From: Acetispira formosa (nom. nud.)
GTDB lineage: Bacteria > Desulfobacterota > Desulfarculia > Adiutricales > Adiutricaceae
Assembly: GCA_023525915.1 (NCBI GenBank)
Contig: CP026657.1
Location: 372,001-436,000 of the forward strand
DNA length: 64,000 bases
Direction: 5' to 3'
This document shows, piece by piece, positions 43,824 through 55,500 of this stretch (the stretch's first letter is position 1; each line of letters starts with the position of its first letter). The notes below the pieces were generated by a model. The model had not been told where the DNA came from. It saw nothing but the letters and a program-made list of their open reading frames with translations, and did no database searches. The position numbers were made by a program, and so were the translations under genes.

Positions 43824-44822
43824 ATGAAACTGTTCAGAGTAGTAAAATTTTGGATAATCAATGCCCGCTACCATGCCCTGGTGCAGAGCCTTTTACCGGC
43901 TCTCCTGGCCGTTTGTCTGGCCGCCCGAGAAGAGACCTTTTCGCCAGGCTTGGCTTTTCTGGCTGTGATCGGCGTGGAACTGGGGCACCTGGGCCTGAAC
44001 CTCTTTGATGACTATTTTGACTTTCGCCGTCAGAACAGCGGCTATCGTGACCTGATGGCCAGGGCGGGCATGCGGGCCCGCATCGCCAAGTGTCCTTATC
44101 TGACATCGGGTGCGGCCAATCTCAATCAATTGTTGACGGCTTGTCTGGTGTTCTGCGGCCTGGCCCTCCTGGCCGGGCTGGCTATTTTTCTGGATCGCGG
44201 CCACCCCATTATATGGCTGGCCGCAGTTATGGCCCTTCTGGGGTTGGCTTATTCAGGCTGGCCTCTGCGGCTGAGCTATCGCGGTTTGGGTGAGATTGAA
44301 ATCGGCCTGGTCTTTGGGCCGCTTCTGATGAGCGGAGTTTTTTATTCGGCCTGCGGCCAGTTCGATCCGGCCCTGTTGTTGATTGCGGTCCCAGTTGGTC
44401 TGCTGGTGATGAATATCGTCTATGCCCACGCCATAATGGATCTGGAGCCTGACCAGCGGATCGGCAAAATGACCCTGGCCGGACTCCTGGGCAGCCGTCC
44501 GGCCCGCCTGGTGATGCTGGCCCTGGTGTTGGGGCTGCCCTATGTTCTAGTCGGCCTCGGGGTGGCCAGCGGGCGCATGAATCCAGCCAACCTTTTGGTG
44601 TGGCTGACTCTTCCGCTGGCGGCGGCCCTGTTCAAGCTGATGCTGCAATATGTGCGCGATCCCGCGCGTCCGGTGGAGCGGCGCTTCTGGATGGGGCCCA
44701 TGAACCGCTGGGAAGTGATCACAGCCAATGGCATTGAGTGGTTTATGGTGCGCTGGTATCTGGCCCGTAACCTTCTGTTGTTTTTTTGTCTGGCTATTAT
44801 GGCCGCCAGCATCATAGGCTGA
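43824..44822 (+). CDS. UbiA-family prenyltransferase (MenA-like)
   Basis: 332 aa, about nine membrane helices. First Asp-rich motif is NLFDDYFDF (about residue 60), the second lies around AHAIMDLEPDQRIGK (about 195-209). LAYSGWPLRLSYRGLGEIEIG matches the MenA-type stretch between them. These enzymes join a polyprenyl diphosphate to an aromatic or sugar-like acceptor in the inner membrane. MenA use (1,4-dihydroxy-2-naphthoate to demethylmenaquinone) fits best by sequence. The partner gene 13 bases downstream is a radical SAM enzyme, not a men gene. The acceptor might therefore be different. Ribosome site weak. Confidence 0.82.
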   Translation: MKLFRVVKFWIINARYHALVQSLLPALLAVCLAAREETFSPGLAFLAVIGVELGHLGLNLFDDYFDFRRQNSGYRDLMARAGMRARIAKCPYLTSGAANLNQLLTACLVFCGLALLAGLAIFLDRGHPIIWLAAVMALLGLAYSGWPLRLSYRGLGEIEIGLVFGPLLMSGVFYSACGQFDPALLLIAVPVGLLVMNIVYAHAIMDLEPDQRIGKMTLAGLLGSRPARLVMLALVLGLPYVLVGLGVASGRMNPANLLVWLTLPLAAALFKLMLQYVRDPARPVERRFWMGPMNRWEVITANGIEWFMVRWYLARNLLLFFCLAIMAASIIG

Positions 44823-44835
44823 GCCCGGGGTATTT

Positions 44836-45732
44836 ATGCGAAAACTGGTTCATCTGGCCTCATGGTTTCTGGGGGCCAAGTTTCTGGGCCGGCAGGCCCC
44901 CTTGCAGACCGTGCTGTTCATTAATAATCAATGCAACCTGGCTTGCCGCCATTGCAACATCTATCGGCGTGATTCCCACCTCACCAAAAGCTATGAAACC
45001 ATCCGGGAGGAACTGGCTTATGCCCATTCGCTTGGTTCCCGTTTCGTCGATTTTGAAGGCGGTGAGCCAATGTTGTGGCGTGATGGAACCCACGACTTGA
45101 ACAGCCTGATTCGACTGGCCAAGTCGGTTGGCTTTTATTCGGCCACCGTCACCACCAACGCCCAATTGCCTTTTCAGGGCTGTGAAGCCGATTCCATATG
45201 GGTCAGTCTAGACGGCGCGGCCGGAGGCCATGATCTGATTCGGGGCGAAGGAGCATTTGAGCGTCTGGTCAAAAACATAGCCGAATGCGGGCACCCGCGT
45301 TTGAGTGTCAACATGGTTATTAACCGTCTGAACTACGGAGAAGTGCGGGGGACCATTGAATTCGCGGCGGCCAATCCCCGGATAAAATCCATTTCCTTAA
45401 ATTTCCACACTCCCTTTCCCGGCACAGAGGAATTGTTTCTGGATTGGGAGACCCGCCGCCGGGTGATAGATGAAATCATTGAGTTAAAAAAAAGCGGCCT
45501 CCCCATTATGAATTCAGTTTCCGGTTTGAATCTGATGAAGGGCGAAGATTATGTTAAACGCTGTTGGGTGACGAATTTTATCATGCCAGACGGCAGCCGC
45601 TTCCCGGAATGCCAGGGCAAAAGTGCTGGTGTCTGCGACCGCTGCGGCTTCTGCATGGCCGGAGAGATGCACAGTGTTTTCAGCTTCAAACCAGACACCA
45701 TCCTAGCCGGTTTAAAACTGAGAATGGGTTGA
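44836..45732 (+). CDS. Radical SAM protein with C-terminal Cys cluster
   Basis: 298 aa. The [4Fe-4S]-SAM motif CNLACRHC (Cys33, Cys37, Cys40) is followed by the GGEP motif (FEGGEPMLW) and a TIM-barrel. The C-terminus has CWVTNFIMPDG, FPECQGKSAGVCDRCGFC, a SPASM/twitch-like auxiliary cluster. It generates a 5'-deoxyadenosyl radical. The target is unknown. It is placed directly after a UbiA-type prenyltransferase, so a lipid-quinone or prenyl-lipid modification is plausible. The DUF3463/HpnH-like group is related. GGGG precedes ATG 44836. Immediately after its stop lies the 825-bp inverted repeat. Confidence 0.82.
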   Translation: MRKLVHLASWFLGAKFLGRQAPLQTVLFINNQCNLACRHCNIYRRDSHLTKSYETIREELAYAHSLGSRFVDFEGGEPMLWRDGTHDLNSLIRLAKSVGFYSATVTTNAQLPFQGCEADSIWVSLDGAAGGHDLIRGEGAFERLVKNIAECGHPRLSVNMVINRLNYGEVRGTIEFAAANPRIKSISLNFHTPFPGTEELFLDWETRRRVIDEIIELKKSGLPIMNSVSGLNLMKGEDYVKRCWVTNFIMPDGSRFPECQGKSAGVCDRCGFCMAGEMHSVFSFKPDTILAGLKLRMG

Positions 45733-45755
45733 ACCGGGGTTCATTATTTAAAGGA

Positions 45756-46580
45756 GTGCGGCCCGGAGGGCCGCGCGATAAAAGGACTTGGCCTGAAAGG
45801 CCAACCAAAGGGTTCCACCCTCTGGACTCCGGCTGGGGGAGGGCCCACGCGGGCCCTACCCCAGACCCCACCCGCGCCAGGGGGGCGGAGCCCCCTGGAC
45901 CCCCAAGAGGTCTGGGTCAGATTCAACTTTCTTCTTCCCGCATCGCCGCAACTCGCTTCGGGTACGAAGCTCAGACAAGCGGCGACGCTTCATACTGCCC
46001 GGCTTCTGGTGCTATAGGCAGTTTTACATTGGGCTGTGACATTCCGCGATAGGCAGCTTCATAGGCTGAGTGGTAGTTCACGTATGTTCGGTTTAAATCA
46101 GCTTCCCCTTAAAGGCCCTTTCCAGTGCTGTTCGTTTGTCTCTCTGCCACCTATCGCTTTTCAATGAGTTGCTCATTAGAAAAAAGACGGTCAAGTCTCA
46201 CCGTTACAGCACTGGAAAAACTATTGGAGGGGAAAAGGTAATCAGCCGAACATACGTAAAGCAGCAATCATTCAATGAAGTTGCCTATAGCAAAATGTAA
46301 CAGCCCAATGTGATGTGGCCGAGAGCGGTTAAAGCGGAAGGTATATGAAGCGTCGCCGCTTGTCTGAGCTGAGCTTGCGAAGCGAGTTGCGGCGATGCGG
46401 GAAAAACAAAGTTGAATCTGACCCTGACCTCTTGGGGTTCCAAGGGGCTTGCCCCTTGGCGCGGGTGGGGTCTGGGGTAGGGCCCGCGTGGGCCCTCCCC
46501 CAGCCGGTGTCCAGAGGGCGGAGCCCTTTGGTTGGCCTTTCAGGCCAAGTCCTTTAATCACGCGGCCCTCCGGGCCGCAC
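45756..46580. repeat. Giant 825-bp imperfect inverted repeat carrying two family 3 hairpins
   Basis: The arms 45756-45995 and about 46345-46580 pair with roughly 90% identity. The interior also pairs in part (CGTATGTTCGG near 46080 with its complement near 46250; the 46030-46060 segment with 46290-46310; CCAGTGCTGT with ACAGCACTGG), leaving a small apex near 46160. Each arm holds a small family 3 hairpin: 45944-45985 and 46354-46394, with the segment CAACTCGCTTCG or its complement. It fills the gap 45733-46583 between convergent genes, ending 3 bases from the histidine kinase stop. Apparent reading frames in it are by-products of the palindromes. Confidence 0.85.
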
Positions 46581-46583
46581 CTT

Positions 46584-49500
46584 CTAAGCCGACACAGCAG
46601 CGCCAACACCTGTTACGGGCAACCATTTATTTAGCATGTCTTTCAGGTGTTTCGGATTAATGGGCTTGCTGAGGTAATCATCCATTCCGGCTTTCAGACA
46701 TTTTTCACGGTCACCACTCATGGCGTGCGCGGTCATGGCGACAATGGGCACAGCCTTGTTCAAAACAGGACTGGAACCGCTTCTGATAACAGCTGTCGCT
46801 TCATAACCATCCATCTCCGGCATTTGGCAATCCATAAAAACAAGGTCATAATGATTTCGTGACAGCGCTTCAATGGCTTCCAGTCCGTTAGCGGCCACGT
46901 CGTTGGTATAACCCAGGCGGCTCAGAAAGCCCTGGGCCACCATCTGGTTGACCGGGCTGTCTTCCACCAGAAGAACTTTGTAGGCCGTGTTCGAAATATC
47001 CCCCTCTTCAGCTTCAGGCCGCGCGACAGCCACCTCAATACCCTCAACAGCCGCCCGCAAATCACGCTTCTTCAGCGGCTTGGTCAGAATAGCCTGATAA
47101 CCCGCCTCACGCAGACCGCTGGTATCCATACCCAGAGACGATGGCGGCAGAACAATGATCATGGCCGGATCTGGTTTTTTTCCCGAACAATTTACCCGCG
47201 CCGCCAGATGAACCGCGTCCGTCAATGTTATAGCCTGATCAACCACCAAAGCCCTGACGGGGCCAATCTCCGTCAGTCGCTTGAGGGCTTCCGGCGCGTC
47301 CTCCGCCTCATACACACTCATTCCCAAGCTCTCCAGCGTGCGGCAGGGCATGACCCGCGCAATATCAGGCCCCACTACCAGGGCCCGGCCGGTCAACTGC
47401 GGCTGAGAAACATACTCCCCCCCCCTGGTCTTCATCAGTCTGGCAGTGAACCAGAACGTGGAACCCTGTCCGGCTTCACTTTCCACGCCTATTTTTCCAT
47501 CCATCATGGCCGTCAGGCGATTACAGATGGACAGGCCAAGGCCGGTCCCGCCGAACTTTCTGGTGGTGGACGCGTCAACCTGGGTAAATGGAGTGAAAAG
47601 GGCGGAAGTTTTCTCTTTGGGTATGCCAATGCCAGTATCAATAACCTTGAAATATAGCGTGTAGCTGTCGTCAGCCCGGCTTTCAGCCAATTCCACCGAT
47701 ATGGTGATGCTGCCCTGGTCAGTGAACTTGACCGCGTTGCCAGCCAGATTGACCAGAATCTGCCGCACCCGGCTGAGATCCCCAGATACATATTCAGGCG
47801 TGCCAGGCGCCAGGTAATAAATCAGCTCCAGCCCCTTTTCCTGCACCCGGTAGGAGATTATTTCGGCCACATCCTCCAGAACCTCCTGGAGCGAAAACGG
47901 AATTGTCTCCAGTTCCATGTGCCCGGCTTCAATTTTGGAAAAGTCCAGAATGTCGTTGATCAGCCCCAGAAGGGACTCGCCGCTGTTTTTGGCCATTTCC
48001 GCATAGCGCCGCTGGATGCTGTCCAACTGGGTGCCCAATAACAGGTTGGTCATGCCCAGAACTCCATTTAGGGGAGTTCTGATTTCATGGCTCATGTTGG
48101 TCAGGAATTCGCTTTTGGCCTGGCTGGCCGCTTCCGCCTGGCGGGCGTAAGCCTTGACCTGTGAAAGGGCCGTGCTCAATTTGGAATGGGATTTGACCAC
48201 CACGTCCTGCGCTTCGCGCAAAGCTATTTCAGTGCGCTTGCGGTCGGTGATGTCGCGGGCCACATCCAGATGGCCCAAAAGCTCTTTGGACGGCGATAGA
48301 ACTTCAGCGCTCAAAACCTCAAAAAAACGCTCGGCACTGTCTTTGACCAGCTTTATCTCGCGTATATTTTTATTGGCCGGGGCTATGGCGGTCCGGCTGG
48401 GCGAATCAAGCACATTAAGATCCATATCACCCGGTTCGTCCAGAATCAGGTTGCTGGCCCGACGGCCGATCAGGGCGGCCTTTTCCCTCTCCATCACCTT
48501 GGCATAGGCCTTGTTGCTGGTGATTATCTCATCATCATTGTTTTTGAAGACAATCAGATCCGGATTAGCGTCAATGGCGCTTTCCAACAGGGCCGTGGTC
48601 TCCTTCAGCCGGGCCTCGGCGTCCTTGCGGGCGGTGATGTCCCGGTTAATTCCGACTATGCCCGATATGTCCCCTTCAGCGTTCAAGAGGGGGGCCTTGC
48701 GCATTTCCCAGACTTTTTCCGTGCCGTCGGCCGCGTTGGCCATCACCGACTCGGTAGTTATGGGCATTTTCAGAAAAATAACATCGCTGTCGAGCCGGGC
48801 CAGATCGGTGCTGAGTTCCTCGTTGTAAATATCGCCCAGTGTCTGACCAACTAGTTGACCCGCGTTGTCAAAACCGGCCCAGCGGCTGAAAGCGGAATTG
48901 CCGCCCAGAAGCTCGCCGTTCATGTCCTGATAATAGATATGATCGGGAAATGAATTGATGATGCTGGTCAGAAGGGCGTGGCTGCTTTTCAGCGCTTCCT
49001 CCGATTCCCGGGAGGCCGAGACGTCGCGCACCAGGCAAAATACCCCGGCCACATTGCCGTCGCCGTCAAAAATGGGCGTTTTGCGAAATTCATAATGTAC
49101 GGCCCGCTCATCAATGGAGAATATTTTGTTATAGGTCACTTCCTGCCGGGTTTGCATGACCTGCCGGTCATACTCTTCATATTCACGGGCCAGCTCCACG
49201 GGAAAAATATCGGCCGAGCGTTTGCCGACGATGTCTTCTTCGCTCAGGCCCACGAATTTTTCAAAACCTCGGTTACAGCCCAGGTAACGCAGTTCTGGGT
49301 CCTTATATGAGGCGCGATCGGGCATGGAGCGAAGAAGGCTGAGGAAGAGCCTGTTGGCGCGGCTCATGCGTTCGCGGGCCTCCCGCGCTTCGGTGATGTC
49401 TTCCACCAGCAGCATGTCCCCGCCGATGTCATTTTCATTCCGGATAAAAGGCGAGCAGGTGACCCGGAAAAAACGCGGAGTGGTGGACAGGGGATTGTCC

Positions 49501-50606
49501 AGCGGAATTTCCACAGTAAACTTTTCCGCTTTTTCACCGGCCGCCATTTTGGATTCAATGACCTGAGAGTAGAATTTTTCCAGAAAGCTGGCCGCTTCCT
49601 CCGTGTGAAGATTGTCCGGGGTAATGCCGGTCAGTTCCCCGAAAGCCCGGTTGCACTGACTGTATTGGCCGTCATAGGAACGGAAGATGAAAGCGTCAGG
49701 CAGAAGGTTGAGTATGCCGGCCAGAAAATCCTTGCTCCGGCGCAGGCCGCTCTCCATGTTGTTGGCGGCGGTGATGTCATGAATAATGATCAAGAGACCC
49801 ATGGGTTCCTGATTGGGCCCCAGGAAAATTTTCCGGGTGATCTGAACCTCAAGGCTGCGTCCGTCGGCCGAAATCAGGGTGTCTTCATTGGTAATGGGCT
49901 GGAACGATGACAGGGCGTATTCATCCAGCGCCTCAATCTGCGAAGCATGTTCATGGGGAAACAGGTCTTCAGTGGTTTTGCCGGTCAGTTCCAGGGGGGT
50001 AAGGTTGACGAAATCCAGAAAAGCCCGGTTCGCTCCCAGAAAACGTCCGTCCATACCTTTGTAGACGACCATGTCCAGATAGGAATCCAGGAGCCCCTGG
50101 AGAAGCGCCCGCTCCCGCTCCAGTTCTGTTTCGTCGGACGTTCTGGCGGTGAGGTCGTTGGTGATGGTGGCCGTGCCGATCACCCGGCCGCAGTCATCAA
50201 AGATAGGGCCGCGCACGATGTCGTGAACGCGCTCCCGACCGTCGGCCAGCTTGATGGTAACTATGTTGCGGTTGGTTGACCGGGTTTTTACAACTTCAGC
50301 ACTCGCTTCATCGAGAGCCTTGATGGTATCGGCCTGATAGAAATCTCCGGCCCGGCGGCCGATGACGTCGTCGCGGGTCACCCCAAGGTGGTTGGCAAAA
50401 GACTGATTGCAACCGCGATAAACTCCCGCCAGATCCCTGTAGACCATCATATAGGGACTGATTTCAAAAAAAATGTCCAAGGTGGCGGCCATATGGCTCA
50501 GGGACACGCTTTCTTCATCCGCCGCCTTATTCAGCAGGGATTCAGCGGCCTCAAAGCTCAGACCGGCCTCGGTCATTAACAGGTTTATAAACTTATTTCT
50601 ATTCAT
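46584..50606 (-). CDS. Hybrid histidine kinase with six PAS domains and two receiver domains
   Basis: 1340 aa, soluble, no membrane helix found. Six PAS domains in tandem (openings such as [84 protein letters not shown]), then HisKA with [11 protein letters not shown] (His840), an ATPase domain ([11 protein letters not shown]), a degenerate receiver (about 1090-1210, RALVVDQ where Asp is offset), and an intact receiver ([12 protein letters not shown], Asp1259). The kinase probably phosphorylates its own receiver, with output through another protein. ATG 50606 has a weak ribosome site. A -10 TATAAT lies at 50677-50682. No response regulator or HPt gene is adjacent. Confidence 0.9.
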   Translation of the reverse strand: MNRNKFINLLMTEAGLSFEAAESLLNKAADEESVSLSHMAATLDIFFEISPYMMVYRDLAGVYRGCNQSFANHLGVTRDDVIGRRAGDFYQADTIKALDEASAEVVKTRSTNRNIVTIKLADGRERVHDIVRGPIFDDCGRVIGTATITNDLTARTSDETELERERALLQGLLDSYLDMVVYKGMDGRFLGANRAFLDFVNLTPLELTGKTTEDLFPHEHASQIEALDEYALSSFQPITNEDTLISADGRSLEVQITRKIFLGPNQEPMGLLIIIHDITAANNMESGLRRSKDFLAGILNLLPDAFIFRSYDGQYSQCNRAFGELTGITPDNLHTEEAASFLEKFYSQVIESKMAAGEKAEKFTVEIPLDNPLSTTPRFFRVTCSPFIRNENDIGGDMLLVEDITEAREARERMSRANRLFLSLLRSMPDRASYKDPELRYLGCNRGFEKFVGLSEEDIVGKRSADIFPVELAREYEEYDRQVMQTRQEVTYNKIFSIDERAVHYEFRKTPIFDGDGNVAGVFCLVRDVSASRESEEALKSSHALLTSIINSFPDHIYYQDMNGELLGGNSAFSRWAGFDNAGQLVGQTLGDIYNEELSTDLARLDSDVIFLKMPITTESVMANAADGTEKVWEMRKAPLLNAEGDISGIVGINRDITARKDAEARLKETTALLESAIDANPDLIVFKNNDDEIITSNKAYAKVMEREKAALIGRRASNLILDEPGDMDLNVLDSPSRTAIAPANKNIREIKLVKDSAERFFEVLSAEVLSPSKELLGHLDVARDITDRKRTEIALREAQDVVVKSHSKLSTALSQVKAYARQAEAASQAKSEFLTNMSHEIRTPLNGVLGMTNLLLGTQLDSIQRRYAEMAKNSGESLLGLINDILDFSKIEAGHMELETIPFSLQEVLEDVAEIISYRVQEKGLELIYYLAPGTPEYVSGDLSRVRQILVNLAGNAVKFTDQGSITISVELAESRADDSYTLYFKVIDTGIGIPKEKTSALFTPFTQVDASTTRKFGGTGLGLSICNRLTAMMDGKIGVESEAGQGSTFWFTARLMKTRGGEYVSQPQLTGRALVVGPDIARVMPCRTLESLGMSVYEAEDAPEALKRLTEIGPVRALVVDQAITLTDAVHLAARVNCSGKKPDPAMIIVLPPSSLGMDTSGLREAGYQAILTKPLKKRDLRAAVEGIEVAVARPEAEEGDISNTAYKVLLVEDSPVNQMVAQGFLSRLGYTNDVAANGLEAIEALSRNHYDLVFMDCQMPEMDGYEATAVIRSGSSPVLNKAVPIVAMTAHAMSGDREKCLKAGMDDYLSKPINPKHLKDMLNKWLPVTGVGAAVSA

Positions 50607-50752
50607 ACATCACTTCAGAGGTTAAGCATAAAGGGGCGGGGAAGCCGACCAAAATTGATATTCGTAAATTCATTTAATTATATCATATTAAAGCTATAAA
50701 GAAAACAGCCCGCATCTAAAATACACGTCAATTGGCCAATGTTGCCGCCTTC

Positions 50753-50781
50753 TTGTCTCCAGCGGCTTTTTGGTGTAATAT
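50753..50781 (+). promoter_or_regulatory. Putative promoter of the Srf-like operon
   Basis: TTGTCT (50753-50758), 17 bases, TAATAT (50776-50781), in the 264-base divergent gap. The -35 is a 4-of-6 match, so the call is tentative. Confidence 0.4.
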
Positions 50782-50870
50782 GAATACGTTTAAAGGCAGG
50801 ATTGTTCTGTCATACCGGTGTTTGCCCCCAAACGGATAATCGCGCCTGAATTCAATCACAAGGAGCCAGC

Positions 50871-51785
50871 ATGATACGGCCCGCCAAAAAGCCGCACTTC
50901 AGTCGGTTCCTGGCCTTTATTTCCATGTTCCTATTCCTGCCCTGCCCCTCGGTTCAGGCCGCCGCGCCAAATGAAGCCGCCGGGACGGCAACCTTGCCGG
51001 CCGTCAGAACCCAGGCCGAAACAGAAGCCCTGCAGCAAGAGTTCCTGAAGCTGAAGAAGAAATTCGAACAGGACGCCCAAAAAACCAAAGAACAAAAAAC
51101 CCTGACCACGCTGGCTCTGGAGACCACCGCCCAGTCATGGGCCCTGGCCGCCTCTTTCATCGGTTCCAATGATGCGGAACTGCGGAATAAAAAGACAGCC
51201 ATAGATAAAGCCATGGCCTCCAAAAATTGGGATTCCCGTGAAATGGCCGCCCTGGAATATTATTATGAGGCCCTCTTCGCCATGACCAGAAAGGCGGCCC
51301 AGAACAAAAGCCAGGCCCCTCTTCTGGTCGAGCTGGATTCCATTGCCGCCAAAACGGCTGAACAGCTGGCCGGGCTTAAAGGCAAGCCCGATGCCGCCCT
51401 GGAAAAGAGGGTGGTGCTGTCCGGGTCGTTGACTGGCATTATGGCCGTGGCCGTGAAATCAGTCGGCGGCGGCGCCATGGAGCAGCCCATTCAACTTATC
51501 GTCAAAGAAACGCTTTCCAAGGCCAATGCTGTAAGCGCCCGGCCGGATATACACTACCGGGCCAAGCTGTCGCTATTATATGCCAACAATGTTCATGGCT
51601 TGACCGCCCTGACTTTCCTGCTGGGCCACAACGCCGGCCCGCCGTTAAGCAATGAACTGGCCAAGGTGCATAACGCCTGGAATACCCATGTGCGCGACGC
51701 GAGCCTGCCGGACACCATGAGCCTGACCTGGACAGCCCAATGCCAGGCAGCCCTGCCGCTGTCCTTCTGGCTGGCCACGCATTGA
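50871..51785 (+). CDS. Exported protein of the Srf-like operon (first gene)
   Basis: 304 aa, N-terminal signal peptide (RFLAFISMFLFLPCPSVQA, cut before AAPNE). The mature protein is alpha-helical and lysine/alanine rich: a coiled stretch QTEAEALQQEFLKLKKKFEQ-like at 40-60, and helices such as TTLALETTAQSWALAASFIG. It contains no known catalytic motif. GGAG precedes ATG 50871. The next gene begins 28 bases downstream. I do not recognise the family. Position suggests a periplasmic component working with the SrfB/SrfC pair that follows. The name SrfA is not applied, because I could not match it. Confidence 0.62.
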   Translation: MIRPAKKPHFSRFLAFISMFLFLPCPSVQAAAPNEAAGTATLPAVRTQAETEALQQEFLKLKKKFEQDAQKTKEQKTLTTLALETTAQSWALAASFIGSNDAELRNKKTAIDKAMASKNWDSREMAALEYYYEALFAMTRKAAQNKSQAPLLVELDSIAAKTAEQLAGLKGKPDAALEKRVVLSGSLTGIMAVAVKSVGGGAMEQPIQLIVKETLSKANAVSARPDIHYRAKLSLLYANNVHGLTALTFLLGHNAGPPLSNELAKVHNAWNTHVRDASLPDTMSLTWTAQCQAALPLSFWLATH

Positions 51786-51813
51786 TCAAGGCCGGGACTA
51801 AATCGGTCCCTTT

Positions 51814-52542
51814 ATGGTGGTTATGAACAGAGAAATCAGCAGCACAAATGATCAGCACCATCTCATGGTCATGTACCGTGAGTTTTATATTGTCCATAAA
51901 TATAACGAATCAATGGAGCTCATTCGCCATGAATACGGCGGCCAAGCGGAGGCGATAATAGACGTTCTGGCCGAGCCGTCTTTCGGGGCCGCCCATGATC
52001 ATGACATTTTCTGGCACACCTCCGCCAAAGGCGAGATCAGGCCTTACCGGTCACTGTCTTCGGCCGAGAGGGAAGAGGCGCTGAAAACAGTCCGGTCGGC
52101 CCGCGGTGAGGTTGAGTCTCTGGCGGAAAAGCTCATCGCCACCGGCGATCCCAACAAGGTGGTGCAGGGTGAGATTCTCAAGCGCATCTTCACCTGGCCC
52201 GATAATGACAGCTCGATATATATGGTCGGGGCGCGAACCGTTTTAGCCAATTGGGGCCTCAAACCGTGCCCCCCTTCCATCCCCCATAAAGGCGCGCCGG
52301 CCCAAGTCAAGACCTCACGGTTCTTTACCGAAAAATCAGAGGAAAAAATCTTGCCCTCCTCAGGCGGGCCGGCTTCAAGACCGGAGCGCACCGGAAGAGG
52401 CCGCCTGCCCTTCATTCTTATAATCGTCGTTATTCTTGGCATGGCGGCCGCCGTGGGTTTTTCCAAGCTGAAGGATTTCCGCTCCGCGCCGGAAACGGGG
52501 CGTGACGGGCGGATCGAGGCCGGAGAAGGAATAAATCAATGA
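51814..52542 (+). CDS. Membrane-anchored hypothetical protein of the Srf-like operon (second gene)
   Basis: 242 aa. N-terminal 150 residues are cytoplasmic and polar (HHLMVMYREFYIVHKYNESMELIR region). They are followed by a Pro/Ser-rich linker and one C-terminal membrane helix (LPFILIIVVILGMAAAVGF, about 200-218) with a short periplasmic tail. Tail-anchored layout with the catalytic-looking part inside. Stop overlaps the SrfB start in ATGA, so translation is coupled. I cannot name a family. In context it could fasten the SrfB ATPase at the inner membrane. ATG 51823 is an alternative start. Confidence 0.62.
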   Translation: MVVMNREISSTNDQHHLMVMYREFYIVHKYNESMELIRHEYGGQAEAIIDVLAEPSFGAAHDHDIFWHTSAKGEIRPYRSLSSAEREEALKTVRSARGEVESLAEKLIATGDPNKVVQGEILKRIFTWPDNDSSIYMVGARTVLANWGLKPCPPSIPHKGAPAQVKTSRFFTEKSEEKILPSSGGPASRPERTGRGRLPFILIIVVILGMAAAVGFSKLKDFRSAPETGRDGRIEAGEGINQ

Positions 52543-55500
52543 CCTCCAAACTGGGATTTAGTGAAACTTTTAAACGAATATATAAAGATCCGGCTGAGCC
52601 TGAATATACGGTCATAGCCAACGCTACCGTACAATTTATAGATTATGAGCTCGATCTGTCGCTCCCGGTCGAAGACTGGCGCACCACCGGCGTGAGCCGT
52701 CCCCTGGCCGAACTGGCCAAACCCTTTCAGCAGCACCAGAGGCCGGATAAACAACTGGAACTGATTACCCTCCACCCCGATCAGGGCGACACTCCGCCCA
52801 AATCCCTGTCCTCCTCATCCTTTGAATGCGTTTTCAAAGTCAGTTACCTGAAAGCCTTTCAGATTCTGGCCAACCAGTGGCTGCCCATGCCCTTTCTGGC
52901 CATGAACTGCCAATATGAAGACGGAACTCTGGGGCTGGGGCTCGGCCCAACCGACTGGTGCCGGGGTTTTATCACCCCGTTGGAGGGCGGCAAATTCCGC
53001 CTGACCCTGGCCTTTGATTCGAGCGTTAAAAATGATGGATCTGATGACGCGCGAAATGATGTCCCGGACGAAGATGAAGACTCTGCCCCGGCCAAAAGCA
53101 GCGCGCCCTACCCCGCTCTCCAGCCCCAAAACGTCGATCACCGGATGATGTTCGCCCTGGCCACCCATCGTGATGAACTGGATTGGTTTTTAGGGCTGCC
53201 CTGGGTCGGCAAGTTTCTCGATTCAAGTTGTGAAGCGTTCAAAAACCATCACCCGGATCAGCGAATGGTGGAAGTGGTGACCCCCTCCGGCCTGGACTGC
53301 GCTGATCCGCGTTTGGCCTGGGAAGCTCTGTTTAGAACCTTGATGGAGGGTCTGGAGATTACCGGCCAGGTGGGCTTGGTTCAGGCCGTGACCCTCAATT
53401 CAGCCGATAGCCCCATTGACGTGCATCTGGTGCTGGATCTGGGCAGCAATCGCCTGACCGGCCTTCTGGTGGAGGATAAGCCGCCCAGCCAGATTGGCGA
53501 GGGCATTCGCCTCACCGACTGTTACCCGCTTCAGATCAGGGATCTGTCCAGTCCCGGCCATGTTTATGATGAGCCGATGGATTCCCGCATTGAATTCACC
53601 ATTCCCTCCATCGGCCCCCTGAACTGGAGCCGCATGGCTCGCGGAGCCGGGGAGAGTTTTATCTGGCCCTCACCGGTGCGGGTCGGGCCGGAGGCTAACC
53701 GTCTGGCCGCCTCATCACGGGAGGAAAACGGCCCGACGGGTCTGTCGAGCCCCAAGCGCTATCTGTATGACACGCGCCTCAGGGACGAGATGCAGTGGTA
53801 TTTCAACGACTCGCGCCCGGATTCCCCCGGCGGCGGCGATCTGGCGGCCAGTGGCTATACGCCCTTTTTGACCAGGGTCAACGAAGCCGGTTTCCCCGTC
53901 TCGGCCCTGGAGGACGAAAACCTGCCGCGAGCCATGAAGGAACACGTTCACGATAAATCCGGCACCGGCGGTTTCCGGGCCTGCTATTCCCTCAGTTCGA
54001 CCATGATGTTCCTCTTGAGCGAAGTCATCAGCCACGCCCTCAGCACCATCAACAGCCCGGTGGTGCGCGAAAAGCGCGGAGTCCATCCCAAGGTGCCGCG
54101 TCGGCTGAAGAGCATTCTTCTGACAGTGCCCACGGCCATGAGCGTCACGGAACAGAATATTTACAGAACCTGGGCCCGGCTGGCCGTTCAAACCGTGTGG
54201 GAAGTGCTGGGCTGGACGGATTATTACAATGTCACCGATCCTTCGGTGATTGATTTCCGTCTCAATCCCGTGGTGCGGGCCGACTGGGACGAAGCCACCT
54301 GCACCCAGATGTTCTGGATCTTTAATGAGCTTTGCAACAAGTTCCACGGCAAGGCCGCCGATTTTTTCAAAATCATGGGGCGCATCCGCACCATCCAGAC
54401 CGGGCCGGATAAGGGCGATTCCGTCACTTGCCCCACTTTGCGTATTGCCTCCATCGATGTGGGCGGCGCCACCAGCGATTTCAGCATCATCACCTATGCC
54501 ATAAATGAAAGAGCCCAGGCCGGTACCCACGTCAAGCCCTATAAAACTTTTCGTGACGGCTTTAAAGTGGCCGGGGATGACGTGGTGCGTTCCATCATCA
54601 AATCCTTCCTCCTGGAAAGTTTAGCTGAAAGGGGAGCCCTTGATGAGGCCGGGGCGGATGTTCTGCGCGGCAAACTCTCGCGCCTGTTTGAACACCACGA
54701 GAGCGACCAGGCCGAAGTCCGCGCCTGGCGCATTCAGTTCATCAAGAAACTGGCCATTCCCCTGGCCATGCGTATCCTCAACCTTTATGAGAGCGTGGGC
54801 CTGCCGATTATCGACCGCGACCGCAAAGAACCGACGGCTGAGGAAATCCAGGCCAATCCCTGGCTGAGCAAGAATTACAATGAAGACAACTTACCTCCCC
54901 TGACTTTGAAAATCGGGGAAGTTTTGAAAAAAACGCCTGAACTTGAGCACACGGCCGCCTATCTGGAAAATATCATCCGGGAGAACGGCCGCTCCGAATT
55001 CGCATTTTTCGATCATGAAATCCAGCTTGAATTCAGCGCGGTGGACAACTGCGTGCGCACGGTCATGGAAAAAATCATTCTGGACATGGGCGAAGTCATC
55101 AAGCTTTATGACTGCGACGTGCTCATCCTCACCGGCCGCCCTTCCGTTTGGCCGGCCTTGATGCGCATGCCCTACGCCGGAATGTTCGTCGAGCCGGATC
55201 GTGTTGTTCACATCCACCATTACAAGGCCGGTGAAAAGTATCCCTTCCTGGATGAAAACGGCTTTGTCCTGGACCCCAAGGTGACGGTGGTCATCGGCGC
55301 GGTCATCGCGGCCATGGCCGATGGCCGCCTGGTGGGCATAAACATCGATACCTCCAACCTCATTCCATCCCCGACACTGCGTTACATCGGCATGCTGGAA
55401 GGCGACGGGCAATTGAAGAACGGCAGCGTCTGGTGGTCGCCCGGCCGGGCCGACTGGGCCGAACGGCCGGAAAGCTCGACCAGCTGGCATTCAGAGGAGA

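Noticed and set aside
45564..46609. Frames of 60-160 aa inside the giant inverted repeat
   Set aside because: They run through the palindromic arms on both strands and lack start signals. They follow from the GC-rich repeat.
50871..52542. Calling either upstream gene srfA
   Set aside because: Neither sequence matches what I recall of SrfA; only their position before srfB supports the name.
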